Of a stretch of DNA of 64,000 nucleotides, positions 33,293-44,854 are shown piece after piece; position 1 is the first letter of the stretch, and the number at the start of each line of letters is the position of its first letter. The stretch comes from Deinandra increscens subsp. villosa. Lineage: Eukaryota; Streptophyta; Magnoliopsida; Asterales; Asteraceae. A model generated the notes under the pieces. It saw only the letters and a program-made list of their open reading frames with translations, ran no database searches and had not been told where the DNA came from. A program made the translations under genes and the position numbers. The stretch spans positions 91,040,177 through 91,104,176 of the forward strand of contig JBCNJP010000023.1 of the NCBI GenBank assembly GCA_039602395.1. The letters run 5' to 3'.

Positions 33293-36200
33293 GCTCCTCA
33301 GATTGATTCTCTTAAATCTTCCCTTTGGCACAAGATTCTTGAGTTTATGGAGAATAATCCAGGTGTCTTTGTCATTTTTGGTGATTTTAATTCGATTAGA
33401 AACGAAAGCGAAAAAATTGGCACTTCTTTTGCTAGATCTAGTGCGTCCCGTTTTGATTCTTTTATTCGTGATGGTGGCCTTATTGACATTCCAATGGGTG
33501 GCTATAAATTCACTAGAACCGATTGCAAGGTAGAAGTGCAAGCAAAATCGATCGCTTTCTTGTGTCTCAATCCTTTCTTGATGCGATAAAAAATGTTGAA
33601 GTCTTGGCTCTTGACAAAACGGTGGTGGATCATAGGCCGGTTTTGTTACGGCAATCGTTCGCGGATTTTGGACCTATACCTTTTAAGCTTTTCAACTCGT
33701 GGTTACGGGACGACGAGTTCGTCGATTTGGTTATTAATTCTTGGAAGGAGCCTATCTCACATCCTTCGAAATGTGTCATGTTTAAAGAAAAGCTTAAGAG
33801 ATTGAAAGAGCAAATAAAGAGTTGGAAAAAGCAGAAACCCGATCAGATGGAAAATGTGAATAAAATCAAGAAAGAAATTCTGATCATTGATAAGAAAATT
33901 GACGAGGGGCTCGGGAACGAGGTTGTTGGTGCGACTCGTGTGCATTTATTAAAAACTCTCCATGAATTGGAAAAACCGATTTTAGAAGACCTTTCTCAGA
34001 AAGCAAAGATTAAGTGGGGTTCGGTGGGGGATGAAAACTCTAAGTTTTTCCATAGTGTCATTAATAAAAGAAGGCGTCAATCTAATATCACCGGGTTAAA
34101 AATTAATGGAGAGTGGATTGATTCTCCTAATGCGATCAAAGGAGCCTCCCTGGAGTTCTTTTCAAAAAAGTTCAAAAAAGAAAAAACCATAAAAGTTGTT
34201 AACAGAAGCTCCAAATTTCGGTGCCTTAGTGAAGCTTCTAGGCTTTTTCTCGAAGCCAAACCATCGTTGCGGGAAATTAAGTTGGCCATTTGGGACTGTG
34301 GTTCTGAGAAAGCTCCGGGTCCTGACGGTTTCTCCTTTGGTTTTATCAAGAAATTTTGGGAGATTTTGAAGGACGACATAATGAGCTTCGTTTCAGAATT
34401 TTTTGATACGGCCACGTTACCGCTCGGTTGCAACTCCTCTTTTATTACTTTGATCCCTAAAAATCAAAGCCCGGTGTCCTTAACGGAATTTCGGCCGATT
34501 AGCCTGATTGGTATTCAATACAAGATCATTTCAAAAATTCTGGCTAATCGCTTGGCGGCTGTTGTTGATCAGATTGTGAGCCCTGAACAATCGGCATTCA
34601 TTAAAAGAAGACAAATTATCGATGGGCCTCTCTCTATGAATGAAATCATTGATTGGTTTACTCACAAAAGAAAGAAATTGATGGTGTTTAAAATTGATTT
34701 TGCCAAGGCATATGATTCTGTCTCTTGGGACTATCTCGATACGTTGTTTCAGTTTATGGGTTTTGGACAGTCTTGGAGACGTTGGATCCGTGAATGTCTT
34801 ACGACTAGTCGTTCCTCTATCTTGGTGAACGGAAGTCCAACAGGTGAATTCAATGTTGGGAAAGGTTTGAGACAAGGCGACCCGCTTGCCCCCTTCTTGT
34901 TTATTCTTGTGATGGAGGGTCTCCATATTCTGATTGAAGACGCATGTGATCAAGGTTTATTCTCTAGCGTAACGTTGGATGATTTGAGAGTTTCTCATTT
35001 TTTCTATGCAGATGACGCGATTTTTCTTGGAAAATGGTCAAAAAGAAATATTCATAATATCGTTTCGATCCTCACTATCTTCCGTCTTGCTTCCGGCCTC
35101 AACATAAACATTGATAAATGTTCCCTCTTTGGTGTTGGTGTTCATGATGAAGAGATTAAGAGCTTCGCCAGTTTAATGGGTTGTAAATCGGGTCGCCTTC
35201 CGTTTATTTATCTTGGTATGCCGGTGGGCGCTAACATGTCCAGGATTGGGAACTGGGACGTTATCGTAAAAAAATTTAAGAACCGGCTTAGCAATTGGAA
35301 AAGGAATCTTCTTTCTATTGGCGGGAGAGCGACTCTTGTTTCCTCGGTTCTGGGATCGCTTGCGTCCTATTATTTCTCCCTGTTTCAGATGCCAAATAAA
35401 GTGAACACTATGTTGGAGAGTTTGAGATTGAGGTTCTTTTGGGGTTTTAAAGATGATGAAAAACGTGCTCCTTGGGTCAAGTGGAAACAAGTCTTAGCTA
35501 GTAAAGAAAAGGGAGGTTTGGCGATTGGAAGTTTATTTGCTATGAATAAGGCACTACTTTACAAATGGAGGTGGAGATTTGCTACTAGCAGGGAAGCCAT
35601 TTGGGTGAGGATCATCAAAGCCATCCATGGTCCTGATCTTTCATCTAAGTGGAAAGGTAAACGGTCTAGCACTTGGACTCGTATTTGTGATTCGTGGGAT
35701 TCTTGTCACAAGGCAAATTTTATTGATGAGAACGCGATGCAAAAGGTGGTGGGGTGTGGTGATTCAACAAAATTTTGGTGCGATGTTTGGGTGGAAAATC
35801 AAACTCTTTCTTCCCGTTTCCCTAGATTATTTGCCCTTTCTATGGACAAATATGCCTTTATTTGTGACATGAGAGACATTAATGGCTGGATTTGGAACTG
35901 GAGAAGACCACTTCGGGGTGGAGTCGAGGAGTATCAATTTTCGAATTTGTCTAACTTGATCAATGAGTGTTCTCTTGTGCAGGACAAAGACAAGTGGAAA
36001 TGGTCTATGGATAATGTTACGGATTTCTCTATCAAGTTGATTCGGGCTTCGATTGATAGACAATATCTTCCTAACGGTGCTAGCGCGACAAAGTGGATCA
36101 AATATGTCCCTAAGAAAGTGAACATAATGGTTTGGAGGCTTTTTCTTGACAAGCTCCCAACGAGACAAAATCTTTCAAAGAGAGGTATGGAGATAAATGA

Positions 36201-36816
36201 TATATTATGCCCCATTTGTAGCAAGTCGTTGGAATCTCTTAATCATATTTTTTGTGAGTGTGACATTGCTTCGAGAACTATTGACCGGGTGAAAGGGTGG
36301 TTGGATATCGGCTGGTCTTCAAACCGATACCCCAAAGGTTTGTATCAGGAAATTGAAGATTCGAAGCTTGCGAGAAAGAAAAAAGACGTCATTCACTCCA
36401 TTTTGTTTACCATGTGGTGGTATATTTGGTGTACACGAAACGACTACATCTTCAAAGGGAGTAACACCAAGAACGAGACCTTTTTTGATTCGATTGTTTA
36501 CTTTTCGTATATGTGGTATAGTGCTAGAATGAATAAAGTTGTAATCGGGTGGCCTAATTGGTTGAACAACCCTCTTCTTTTCATGTAATTTCCGCTCTTT
36601 TTTGGAGCTGTTTTAGTTTTTATCTTACTGCCGTTCAAAAAAAAAAAAAAATTCACTAAACTTTTTATTTTTTTAAATTTTTTTCCCATAAATAAAGCTA
36701 ATAAAATTATAGGTTTTTTTTGTGAAATTCTTTTTAAATTTTATTATTATATGAAGAAGTTATAGAGAAAAAAAGGTTGGTTTTTTGGTTTTTTGAATAA
36801 TTGTTGGTTTTCTATA

Positions 36817-39800
36817 GATCTTTTTCCTTGAACTTAAATCAAGATTTCATCGATCCTAATTTTACTTTATAAATAGATGATTTTCTTTTTCTTCTTTTTT
36901 TACTTTATAATTTACGGAGGACTCGATTCTTTTTATAAAATTATAATTTTTATTTTCAGCATATTTGAAACGAAAATATATAAATCTAGAATATTGTATA
37001 GGAATATGGAATTTTGGTGGGTCATTTAACATTTACACAAGAACCATGAGTCGGTCACAAGATTTGTGGCCTTGTGGGCTTGCATAAAAATGCAGTTTCA
37101 CTTTCAACATAATGAAAGAGTTCTTCTTCTTCACAATTTGTTCCATTCTAACCTCCATCACCGGCCACCGCCATGTAAACTCAGTTTGAACGTTTTACAG
37201 CGAGGTATTTCAATGTGAAGTGAAAACTGTTTTTTTCTAAAAAATGTAACATAGGTTTGTCAAGTAAAGCAAAAAAAAAAAAATTAAGGTTATGTATGGG
37301 TATTAAGTAATTACAGAACATAATCGATAATAATCCGGGTTGTTCGATGTAAAAACGTTATTCGTGAATTCTATATAAAATCTAAAGAAGTTAAAAATGA
37401 AAATGAAAATGAAAGGGAAGATTGTCGATCAAATATTAAGAGCTTTAAAATTGGATTGAAATGAGTACGTTATATGAAAGATCAACCACACTATCACTTA
37501 AAAGAGCCATTTCTGCATAAAGAAATTTAAAATATATTGGTTCGCGTCATGTTGTTGTGAAGATTTGGAATCTTATTCTGATCTGGTTGGATGTTGGTCG
37601 TGTGCTTTCGTTGGTGCCTTCGATTAGCATGAATATGCTCGAGAGTTTGAATTTGGTCAAAGAAAAGAAAGGTTCTTATTGAAGTGGTGTGTTTTAGTGC
37701 GTGTTGGATTATTTTAAACATCAGGAATAAGTTGTTCTTTATTCCTTCAAAGATTCGGAACTTCGAGTTAGTTGACTTTGTTGTTTTTTATTACCTTTCT
37801 TTGTTTTCTAATAGGAATAGGAAAAGTTTTATTTCTTGAACAGTGTGGTTACGAAATCTGCTCTTGATGATGTAAACTTTATTTTGGTTTGGCTTCCTTA
37901 GCCAAACGTGTTTTTTAATATTCTCGTCGTTACAAAAACAAAAAACAAAAAAAACAAACTTGGTCCCCCTATAAGTCCATTACACTCGCATTGTGATTAC
38001 ACGTATCCGGTTTCAACCACACGTCATATTCCGTGTGAGTCCAATGCGCATAAAAACTATTTGTCTGCCTAGAAGTAAAGACGAGATTTCCATCAAGTTT
38101 TACAAGTCATCATGAAGTACAAGGGGACATGTAAATATGAGATCAACAAAACTCTATCGGATTCAGCATCATTTGCCAAGGTACAGTTATCGGTCACAAA
38201 TTCCAATTCTCATTCTATAACACCAATTGTTCTTCACCTGCCTGATTCAAGTCATTTAACCAGGTTTTCTTCCTTCTATTTCTTTGATTTTTATTTTCTA
38301 AAGATGGTGGTTTTAGTTTAGGATCCCTAAGATCTCAAGTTTAAACTTGACATGAGGGGGGTTTTCCAAGTGGTGAATTTATTTATTAATGGTGTTCCTG
38401 GGTGAGTCAAGCCTGTAGTGTCAAATCCAGTATGGACGATTGCAATTCGTTTCCTGTTCAAAAAAAAAAATTTGGCGGAGTTCCAACGCCATTAAAAAAC
38501 TAAAAATATTAATTAATCAATAGTATTCTAAAACCGACGTCTATCGTTCATTAACATCTTAATTAATCAATATTATTAATAATTATAATAATAAGATCAA
38601 AATTGGAATGAAAATGCATTTACATGTAAACATAAATTCACACGCTTACCTTTTCTTTTTTAACTTCAATCTATTATATCCATACTCCTAAAATTACTCA
38701 GATTTAAACCTTCAGATCTCTTCGAATTGTATTCTTAGAAGCAAAACTCCTCTGACCGGGTTACCAACCTCAGTGGTATGCATTTGTTTACTATCATTAA
38801 CCTTTTTGTCAAAATTTTCCTAATCCACATATTGTTGGATAGAGTCGATGATTTTTTCGTAATGAATATAGACTCATAGGAATTGATTAGCTATTTTTAA
38901 GGATAAAAATGAATCTAAATTTATGATTTAGGATTTAAGATTTTTAAGGTCGAAGACATGACCTTTATTAATTACTATGTGATGTTTATAACAGCTAGAG
39001 TGACAAAAATGTGTTCTATAGCATGAGAACTTTCACCAAGTGGTTTACACAATGAAAGATTTTGATCCTTGGCGAGGACAACTACTCATTCACTCTTGCA
39101 TTTTTTGAAGTAGACCAAGAGCATGTCAGATCTTGTGTCTAATCGCCTTAACAAATACTGTAAGTTTTTTGCATATTGTTTTATTATTTTTTTTTTTTGC
39201 CTGATAGTATGCTAATTATATTATTCCAAACAGAACAAATGTTATCGGAAAATTGAAAGAATTATGGAAGCAAAAGTCGTATCAAACCTTTGTCCAAGCA
39301 CTATGTCATTTGATTAGCAGATTATAGTGGAAAAAACCAGGAGACGGTGTTTTATGACAACTAGTAAAATTATATGTCCTGAACTGTGGTGGAAAAGCAT
39401 GATATGATTTGCGAGTTTGGTTTTGGCAGTATGGTATTAAGTATAATGTGTCTGCGTAGATACCTGTCAGTTAGATTATAAGATTTCAATACTACTGCCC
39501 TGCCGCAATTCAATTTCAAGACTGTTACAATCAAAGCTGAATGCAAATTAAACAATATAATAAGTATTTAACCATTCTCGCTTTACAAAATAAGTGTCAT
39601 TTTATTTCATGAAATAAATAACATTTACCTACAAAAGATTCAGTTAATCACCCAAAAAGATTTATATATCGACAATATCTTTGTTCATGGTAGTTGGCAT
39701 CCTATATTAACAAAAAACAAATTCCAATATGAGAAATTGTGAAGAGGGTTGAAAGTGAATTCATTAGAGGGTATGTTTCTAAATGATTATCACATATAAA

Positions 39801-39910
39801 ATATAAATAAATAAAAAACAGCAAAGATAAGAAACTTTTAGCAATGCATAAGAGATGAATTAAAGATTAATAAAACTCTAAGTCTCTAACCTTGCAAGAA
39901 CGATGATTTC
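36817..39910. other. AT-rich intergenic; possible gene debris
   Basis: No supported gene. At 37111 an ATG opens a signal-peptide-like run (MKEFFFFTICSILTSITG) that ends at a stop soon after. At 38112-38280 an open frame, MKYKGTCKYEINKTL followed by SFAKVQLSVTNSNSHS, looks protein-like and ends near a GT donor, but I recognise neither. 38320-38470 ends in a poly-A run after TTTCCTGTTC and may be a SINE or a LINE tail. Confidence 0.3.
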
Positions 39911-40676
39911 TAGGGCTGTAAACGAACGGAACAAACACGAACGAGACATGTTTGTGTTTGTTTGTTAACATGTTATCGGACAATCGAACGAACATGAACA
40001 AATAGCCGAACAAGATTTTTTGTTTGTGTCCGTTTGTTAAGCAAAAAAACTTTTTCATGTTTGTGTTTGTTTGTGAATTTTTTACATTTAAGGTCAAATA
40101 AACCAAACGAAATGGACAAACCAAACCAAACTTAGTCACAAACATACCAAACAAACCAAACCAAACACAATCACAAACAAAACCAAATAAACCAAACGAA
40201 CCAAATTAACATAAATGAATCAAACAAACAAACACTATATGCTTGCATTAAAACAAAGCATTCATCCAAAGGCTGGAGATGCATGGAATCGTGGATGTTG
40301 TATAATGTATTGTGTTAACCTTAATTATAGAAGATATTGGATGGTATAATTCATAAATATTTTTAAAAATAAAAGCTAAATAGAGAATATCTTAAAAGGG
40401 AAATTATGAATATTCAAAAAAATATTATTAGAAGTATTAGTGTTAACAACTAAACACAAACAAACAATACGAACAAACGCAAACGAACGAACACTTACCG
40501 AACGTTCACGAACACAAATGGACGAACGAGGATTCTTTTCGTTTTCGTTTTTTAAGCTTAACGAACAAAATTTTTTTGTCCGTGTTTGTCCGTTTAGTAA
40601 ACAAACGAACACAAACGAACTCCCGTCCAAACGGTTCACGAACTTTTCATAAAATTTCGGTTTGTTTACAACCCTA
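39911..40676. mobile_element. hAT-type non-autonomous element, AACGAACA arrays
   Basis: Starts TAGGGCTGTAAACGAACGG and ends GGTTTGTTTACAACCCTA. Both subterminal regions are dense in ACGAACA/TGTTTGT motifs. The flanks ATGATTTC (39903-39910) and TTGATTTC (40679-40686) nearly match, with a 2-bp offset, consistent with an aged 8-bp hAT duplication. The 85-95-residue open frames inside reflect the repeat and are not genes. Confidence 0.7.
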
Positions 40677-41470
40677 AATTGATTTCTACTTGTGTAAAAC
40701 CCAAATTAGAAGTTTGGGGCAACGAAGAAATACTTATAAGTGGGCATTCTTTCATATCAAGTATAAGCTAAAGAACATTTTACTATTTTTCTTTCAGCTC
40801 TTAAAATTTAGGAAAAAAAAAAATACGTGATCATGTTGTTGCCTTTGAAACAAAGTTTGTTTCGAAGTTAAAATTATGGTCATCCAACAATAGTTCAGGT
40901 TTTTAAATTCGAGCACCCGAAAATTATTTCGTATATATAACTTTGGTAAGTTCAATTATTATTTTGTTTCTCTTTTTTGATATTACCATTATGTCAGTTG
41001 CTTATCTTTAATAATTTTGCTATTTGTTTTTTTTAATATATGTATGCGACGAGTTTAGCACGTAAATTTGTGGTGTAATGAGTACACTCATGCAACATAA
41101 CTTTTAGGTCATAGGTTTATCACTTTGAGTGCTCAGTTTCTAATTTTAATGTGGTAACAAAGTCTTTTTCTATTTATGATTGAGTCATTTGAGCTTGGCA
41201 TAAATTGTAACAAGTACACATAAATTTCCTTATGTTGGTGTTTTTTGTGGTGTAAATTGTAACAAGTACACATAAATTTCCTTATGTACAATCGTGTAAC
41301 ATAGCTTTTAGTTTAACGCGTTTTGATCGTTACACATTTTTTTTTCATTATCTTTACATATCGTTGTACAATATGACGGTTTAATGTACCAACACCGTGG
41401 TTGTCGGGATTGTGGTGGCGATGGCTTTCACAACTGTTATATGCTTGTATCTTCTTTATCCGATGCTTCA
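40677..41470. other. Intergenic, AT-rich
   Basis: No gene. A 39-bp direct repeat around GTAACAAGTACACATAAATT occurs at about 41207 and 41250. Confidence 0.4.
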
Positions 41471-41663
41471 TGTAAAATTATAAAATATAAAGCTCGTCTT
41501 ATCATGAAAGGTTATGTGTAAAAGATTGGTGTCGACTACAACGAGGTTTTTACAGAGGTAGCTTGAATTGAAACCGTTAACTTACTCCTAGCGTTATCCG
41601 CAAAAGAAATGTGGGAAGTACATCATCTCGACGTTAGGTCCTTGTTTCCACATACAAGATAGT
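41471..41663 (+). pseudogene. Copia reverse transcriptase fragment
   Basis: The translation KYKARLIMKGYV, stop, KIGVDYNEVFTEVA, stop, IETVNLLLALSAKEMWEVHH then LDVRSLF is the start of the Copia RT domain (KYKARLVAKGY ... GVDYxEVFAPVAR ... HQLDVKSAF). Two in-frame stops occur and nothing else of the element remains. Confidence 0.88.
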
Positions 41664-42343
41664 TTGCCGTTAAAAAAATTAATAATAAATAAATTAAAGA
41701 AAAAAAGGAAACTTGGTTTATATAGCATTGAATTTTACTCGTTTCCACTTTCATCAAATAATTTTGGAATCCAAAGCCCCATGCGAACTATGAGCCGAAC
41801 AGTTTTGAATACCAAATTTAGGCCCAGATGAAAGACATGGGCCTAATACGACACATTCACTATAAAGTATCCGATAAGTTTGGCCCATAAAGCATTTTCT
41901 TGGTTTAAACCTCCATATTTTCTATCATCCATTAAGACAGAACGCGACATATGTGTCGAATCTAGACACAAATGATCTGACCGTTCAGCTAATAGTTTAT
42001 GGATCATTCAACAGATTATTTTATTTATAAACAAACAGATATGAACACGTGTCATATGTTTTTTCATTATGTTATGTTCGTTTATCTATCTTTATTAAGG
42101 CCCTATTTGTAATATTCTAGAATGGATAACTAAGTCATCAACTTTGGAATGGAGGACTGGGTCAGCCATTTTTTGAGATGGGTCAGAGGTGGTTGACTTG
42201 GTCTATACCATATCAAACGGTTTGACTGGCCAAAACCTTTGACCCGATTAGCGGGTCAGTGGTTTTGACTAGGTAAGCAACAAATCAAACAGCCCTCAAG
42301 TTTTGTTTATATCCGTTCTTTTATGTCTGCATATTGATTCAAA
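41664..42343. other. Intergenic with possible small MITE
   Basis: 42102-42296 starts GGCCCTATTTG and ends CAAACAGCCCT, a weak inverted pair of the GGGCTGTTTG type. Its right end abuts the truncated MULE transposase, so it may mark the break. Confidence 0.4.
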
Positions 42344-44020
42344 ATGTTGAGTCCGCATGGACCGACAAAAATGTAATTTCAAAAACTACACTACAAACAG
42401 GGTAGAAAGCCAGCACGTGAGGTTGAAAAAAGATCTCGACGACGCAACCAACTGCACGCTGGACCGGTTTGTATCGTGTGTTGACGATATCGTCGAGAGC
42501 CAGAGAACCACTATAAATACGAGCTTCACAAATAGCAAGATCAAGAAGATGAACGAGCATAACATACCCGTGTTGGGTGACCTCCAATACGGTATGTCTC
42601 ACACCGGCCTCGACATACTCGTTAAGGAAATAAAACGTATTGATAAACTCTATGTGTTCAGAAGAGGTTGCGCATGTAACGTTTGGACGTCATGCGGTCT
42701 GCCTTGTTCATGCAGGCTGGGACGGTATATGCGAACAGGTGAGCTACCATCCACTTTCTCGTATTTAGAGTTTAACTATTTACATTATTGTTTTAAAGCG
42801 CCCAACGTTATAATACAGGTGAAAAATATCCCCTGGATGAGATAGATGCCTACTAGAGGAAGCTTGATGACCATCCGTTGATCGTCGGTGTCGGGGAATC
42901 CTACGACGTCGAGAATGAGATGGATCAGGTCACAAGACATATACTGGTTCAGTCGAAGTTGATTCAGAAGAATTTCATGGATCGGATCAAATCAATTTTA
43001 ACACCATCAAAAACCAACAAAGAACCTCCTCTTACCAACCAGAAGCCTCGTGGGTGTCCGCCAAAGGGCAAGAAGGTGAATCAGGACCTGCCACGGCAAA
43101 GTTCGTACGTACCCGAGCGATCGGACTTCCACGACGTCTCCGGTAACAACCCGGGTTCACAGGAAATTAGTCAACAGGGACAAGGAACTTATAATTATGC
43201 CTATAGTGGTCTTGACTTTGGCGCAGATGATATTGTATCACAGCTTTTCGCCACACAGGAACCTGCAAGTCATGGTTATACAACCCCCGAATCTGTCAGG
43301 CACAATACTCATGTCCCAGCAACCAAGAACCCATCAAAGACCCAGAAGTCCAGAAAAGGTAAGGGTCCAAAGAAAGAATGGATACCGGGAGACGAGGAGA
43401 AGAACAATGCAACCCGCTTCCGGGATGTTATACCGGAAGTGATGCACCGGTACGTTGCTAGTACAAAAGACGTGGATCCGGACGGGAATTATGGTTTTCG
43501 TGCTCTGGCTGTTGGGTTAGGTTGGGAGGAACATGACTAGCGCGAGGTTCGCACCGACCTGTTAAAAGAACTGGACGCGCATAGACGCGAATATAATGTC
43601 ACACAGTTTGATTGTCAGGAACTAGGAGACAACCTCATATATGATGATATCGCTTTTGCTCCGATGGAAAAGTGGATGTAGATGCCACCGTGTGGGGGTC
43701 TTTTCGTTAATAAGTATTCATGTGTTCTTGTATTTCTTGACTTAGTTTCGGGTCATACCGCTACATTTTTTCCGACAAGGGTGTCCGCTAAAGACGTGAA
43801 GGCTCACAGATTTATTTTAATTGCCTACGTGAACAGGAATCATTTTATCAACGACAAATTGATAGGGGAGTTCTCGTTACCTCCTTTGGCAAATATATAC
43901 AAACATAGAGACGATATATCATTAGCAAATGATTGGCCTATTATATACAAGAACCGTCTAGATATGTATGAAAGATTGACGCCAAAGAAACCTGTTCAAT
44001 ATCATAGAGACCTTCTGTAA
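42344..44020 (+). pseudogene. MULE transposase C-terminal part with OTU-like domain, degenerate
   Basis: The first exon (to 42738) reads NYTTNRVESQHVRLKKDL, VSCVDDIVESQRTTINTSF, MNEHNIPVLGDLQYGMSHT, then a zinc-finger-like CACNVWTSCGLPCSCRLGRY. A GT-AG intron fits 42739-42818. The next exon continues EKYPLDEIDAY, stop, RKLDDHPLIVG, a low-complexity linker, then an OTU-like domain: DVDPDGNYGFRALAVGLGW, stop, ..., stop, HRFILIAYVNRNHFIND. Family transposases of this type carry DGNCGFRA; the catalytic cysteine is tyrosine here, while the NHF histidine remains. The DDE catalytic domain expected upstream is absent. At least three stops and one frameshift near 42350 show that it is inactive. Confidence 0.8.
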
Positions 44021-44439
44021 TTTTTTTAAATGTTTGTACATAAAAAACACTCACGTTTATTTACATTTGTTAAGAAACGCTACAGATGTCGTTATGCAAT
44101 TTTATAGAGAAATTTCATGTTGAAATTTATAAAAAAAAATTTAATAAAAAATTTTGTGGGCCACCTATTTCTGGTCATTTGTTCACAAACAGTCGTTTGT
44201 GAAAATTTGAAGAATTCCAGATTCCAGAGAATATTCAAGTGTTCTTCGTGTGTTCTTCGCCAATTCATGTTGGTAACACTATTTTGCTTCGTTACGTTCG
44301 ATTATTGTTAAAATAAGATATTGCCTTAGATTTGAACTTAGAACACTAGATTTAGTTATATAGTTTGTCGGAAAGATCTTAGATTTAGGTGTTATGACAA
44401 AGAACACACTCGCATATTCAAAAAAATAAATCCGGATTA

Positions 44440-44830
44440 GGGACCGTTCAAAATCAAACGATCGTTTGATATCGTGTAAAAAAAACTAAAGAACGGGTTG
44501 TTCGTACCCAAACGATCATTTGGGTTTTAAAAAAAAAGAAGGAAAACGAGCCGTTCGTAGCCGAACGATCGTTTGTTTTTTCATAAAAACTTGGTAAACG
44601 AGCCATTTGTTCTCAAACGATCATTTGGGATTATCGTTTTATCGTTTATCGTTTTAATCGTTTATCGTTTAATCGTTTATCGTTTTAATCGTTTATCATT
44701 TAATCATTTATCGTTTATCGTTTATCGTTTATTGTTTAACCGTTTATCATTTATCGTTTAATCGTTTATCGGTTAATTGTTTAATCGTTTATGGTTTATC
44801 GTTTAATCGTTTGTCGTTAAATTGTCAATT
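44440..44830. repeat. CGATCG palindromes and CGTTTATCGTTTAA minisatellite
   Basis: 44450-44625 contains AAACGATCGTTTG palindromes four times with variation (AAACGATCATTTG). From about 44634 to 44820 comes a degenerate array of ATCGTTTATCGTTTAATCG units. It sits directly upstream of the next ORF, where a promoter or leader would be. Confidence 0.75.
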
Positions 44831-44854
44831 CGTTATGTATTATTATTACTACAG

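Larger units (their letters stand above)
24824..36588 (+). pseudogene. LINE ORF2 (endonuclease-RT), split by Athila and frameshifted
   Basis: Part 1 (24824-25158) is the start of an AP-type endonuclease: FTLNICG, GIQETRME, ASGGIISIWD, FMINIYAP. It stops at the Athila insertion and resumes at 33298 as PQIDSLKSS ... VFVIFGDFNSIRN. A frame change occurs at about 33523-33545, just before SKIDRFLVSQSF. The remaining ~1,015 codons are intact: EKAPGPDGFSFG, FRPISLIG, FKIDFAKAYDSVSWDYL, LRQGDPLAPFLF, catalytic FYADDAIFL (about 35003), YLGMPVG, then zf-RVT with YVPKKVNIMVWRLFLDKLPT and CPICSKSLESLNHIFCEC. The RT half is open, but the ORF as a whole is dead because of the insertion and the frameshift. 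Confidence 0.9.
23685..36650 (+). mobile_element. LINE (L1-like) carrying ORF1 and ORF2, interrupted by an Athila element
   Basis: The left end is near 23685, where an ORF1 reading frame (AEVLKPIINNK) begins abruptly, so the LINE is slightly 5'-truncated. The poly-A tail is at 36637-36650. A TCACTA-containing stretch flanks both sides (about 23672 and 36651) as a possible short target duplication. The coding order is ORF1, endonuclease, RT and zinc finger. The 8.1-kb LTR element at 25159-33292 lies inside the endonuclease domain. Confidence 0.85.
23324..36816. mobile_element. Fold-back MITE split by nested insertions
   Basis: The left arm (23324-23366: ATAGAAAACCAA, CAAAAAACCAAAAAACCAA) is the inverted counterpart of the right arm at about 36774-36816 (TTGGTTTTTTGGTTTTTTG, TTGGTTTTCTAT). 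AT-rich sequence lies just inside each arm. The LINE lies between the arms, so this small element was the original target. No clear target duplication was resolved. Confidence 0.6.

Noticed and set aside
38112..38321. Possible exon of an unknown protein
   Set aside because: The frame looks protein-like, but no flanking exons, homology or consistent splice phases could be established.
40376..40652. Lys/Asn-rich open frames
   Set aside because: Generated by ACGAACA repeat words of the hAT-type element.
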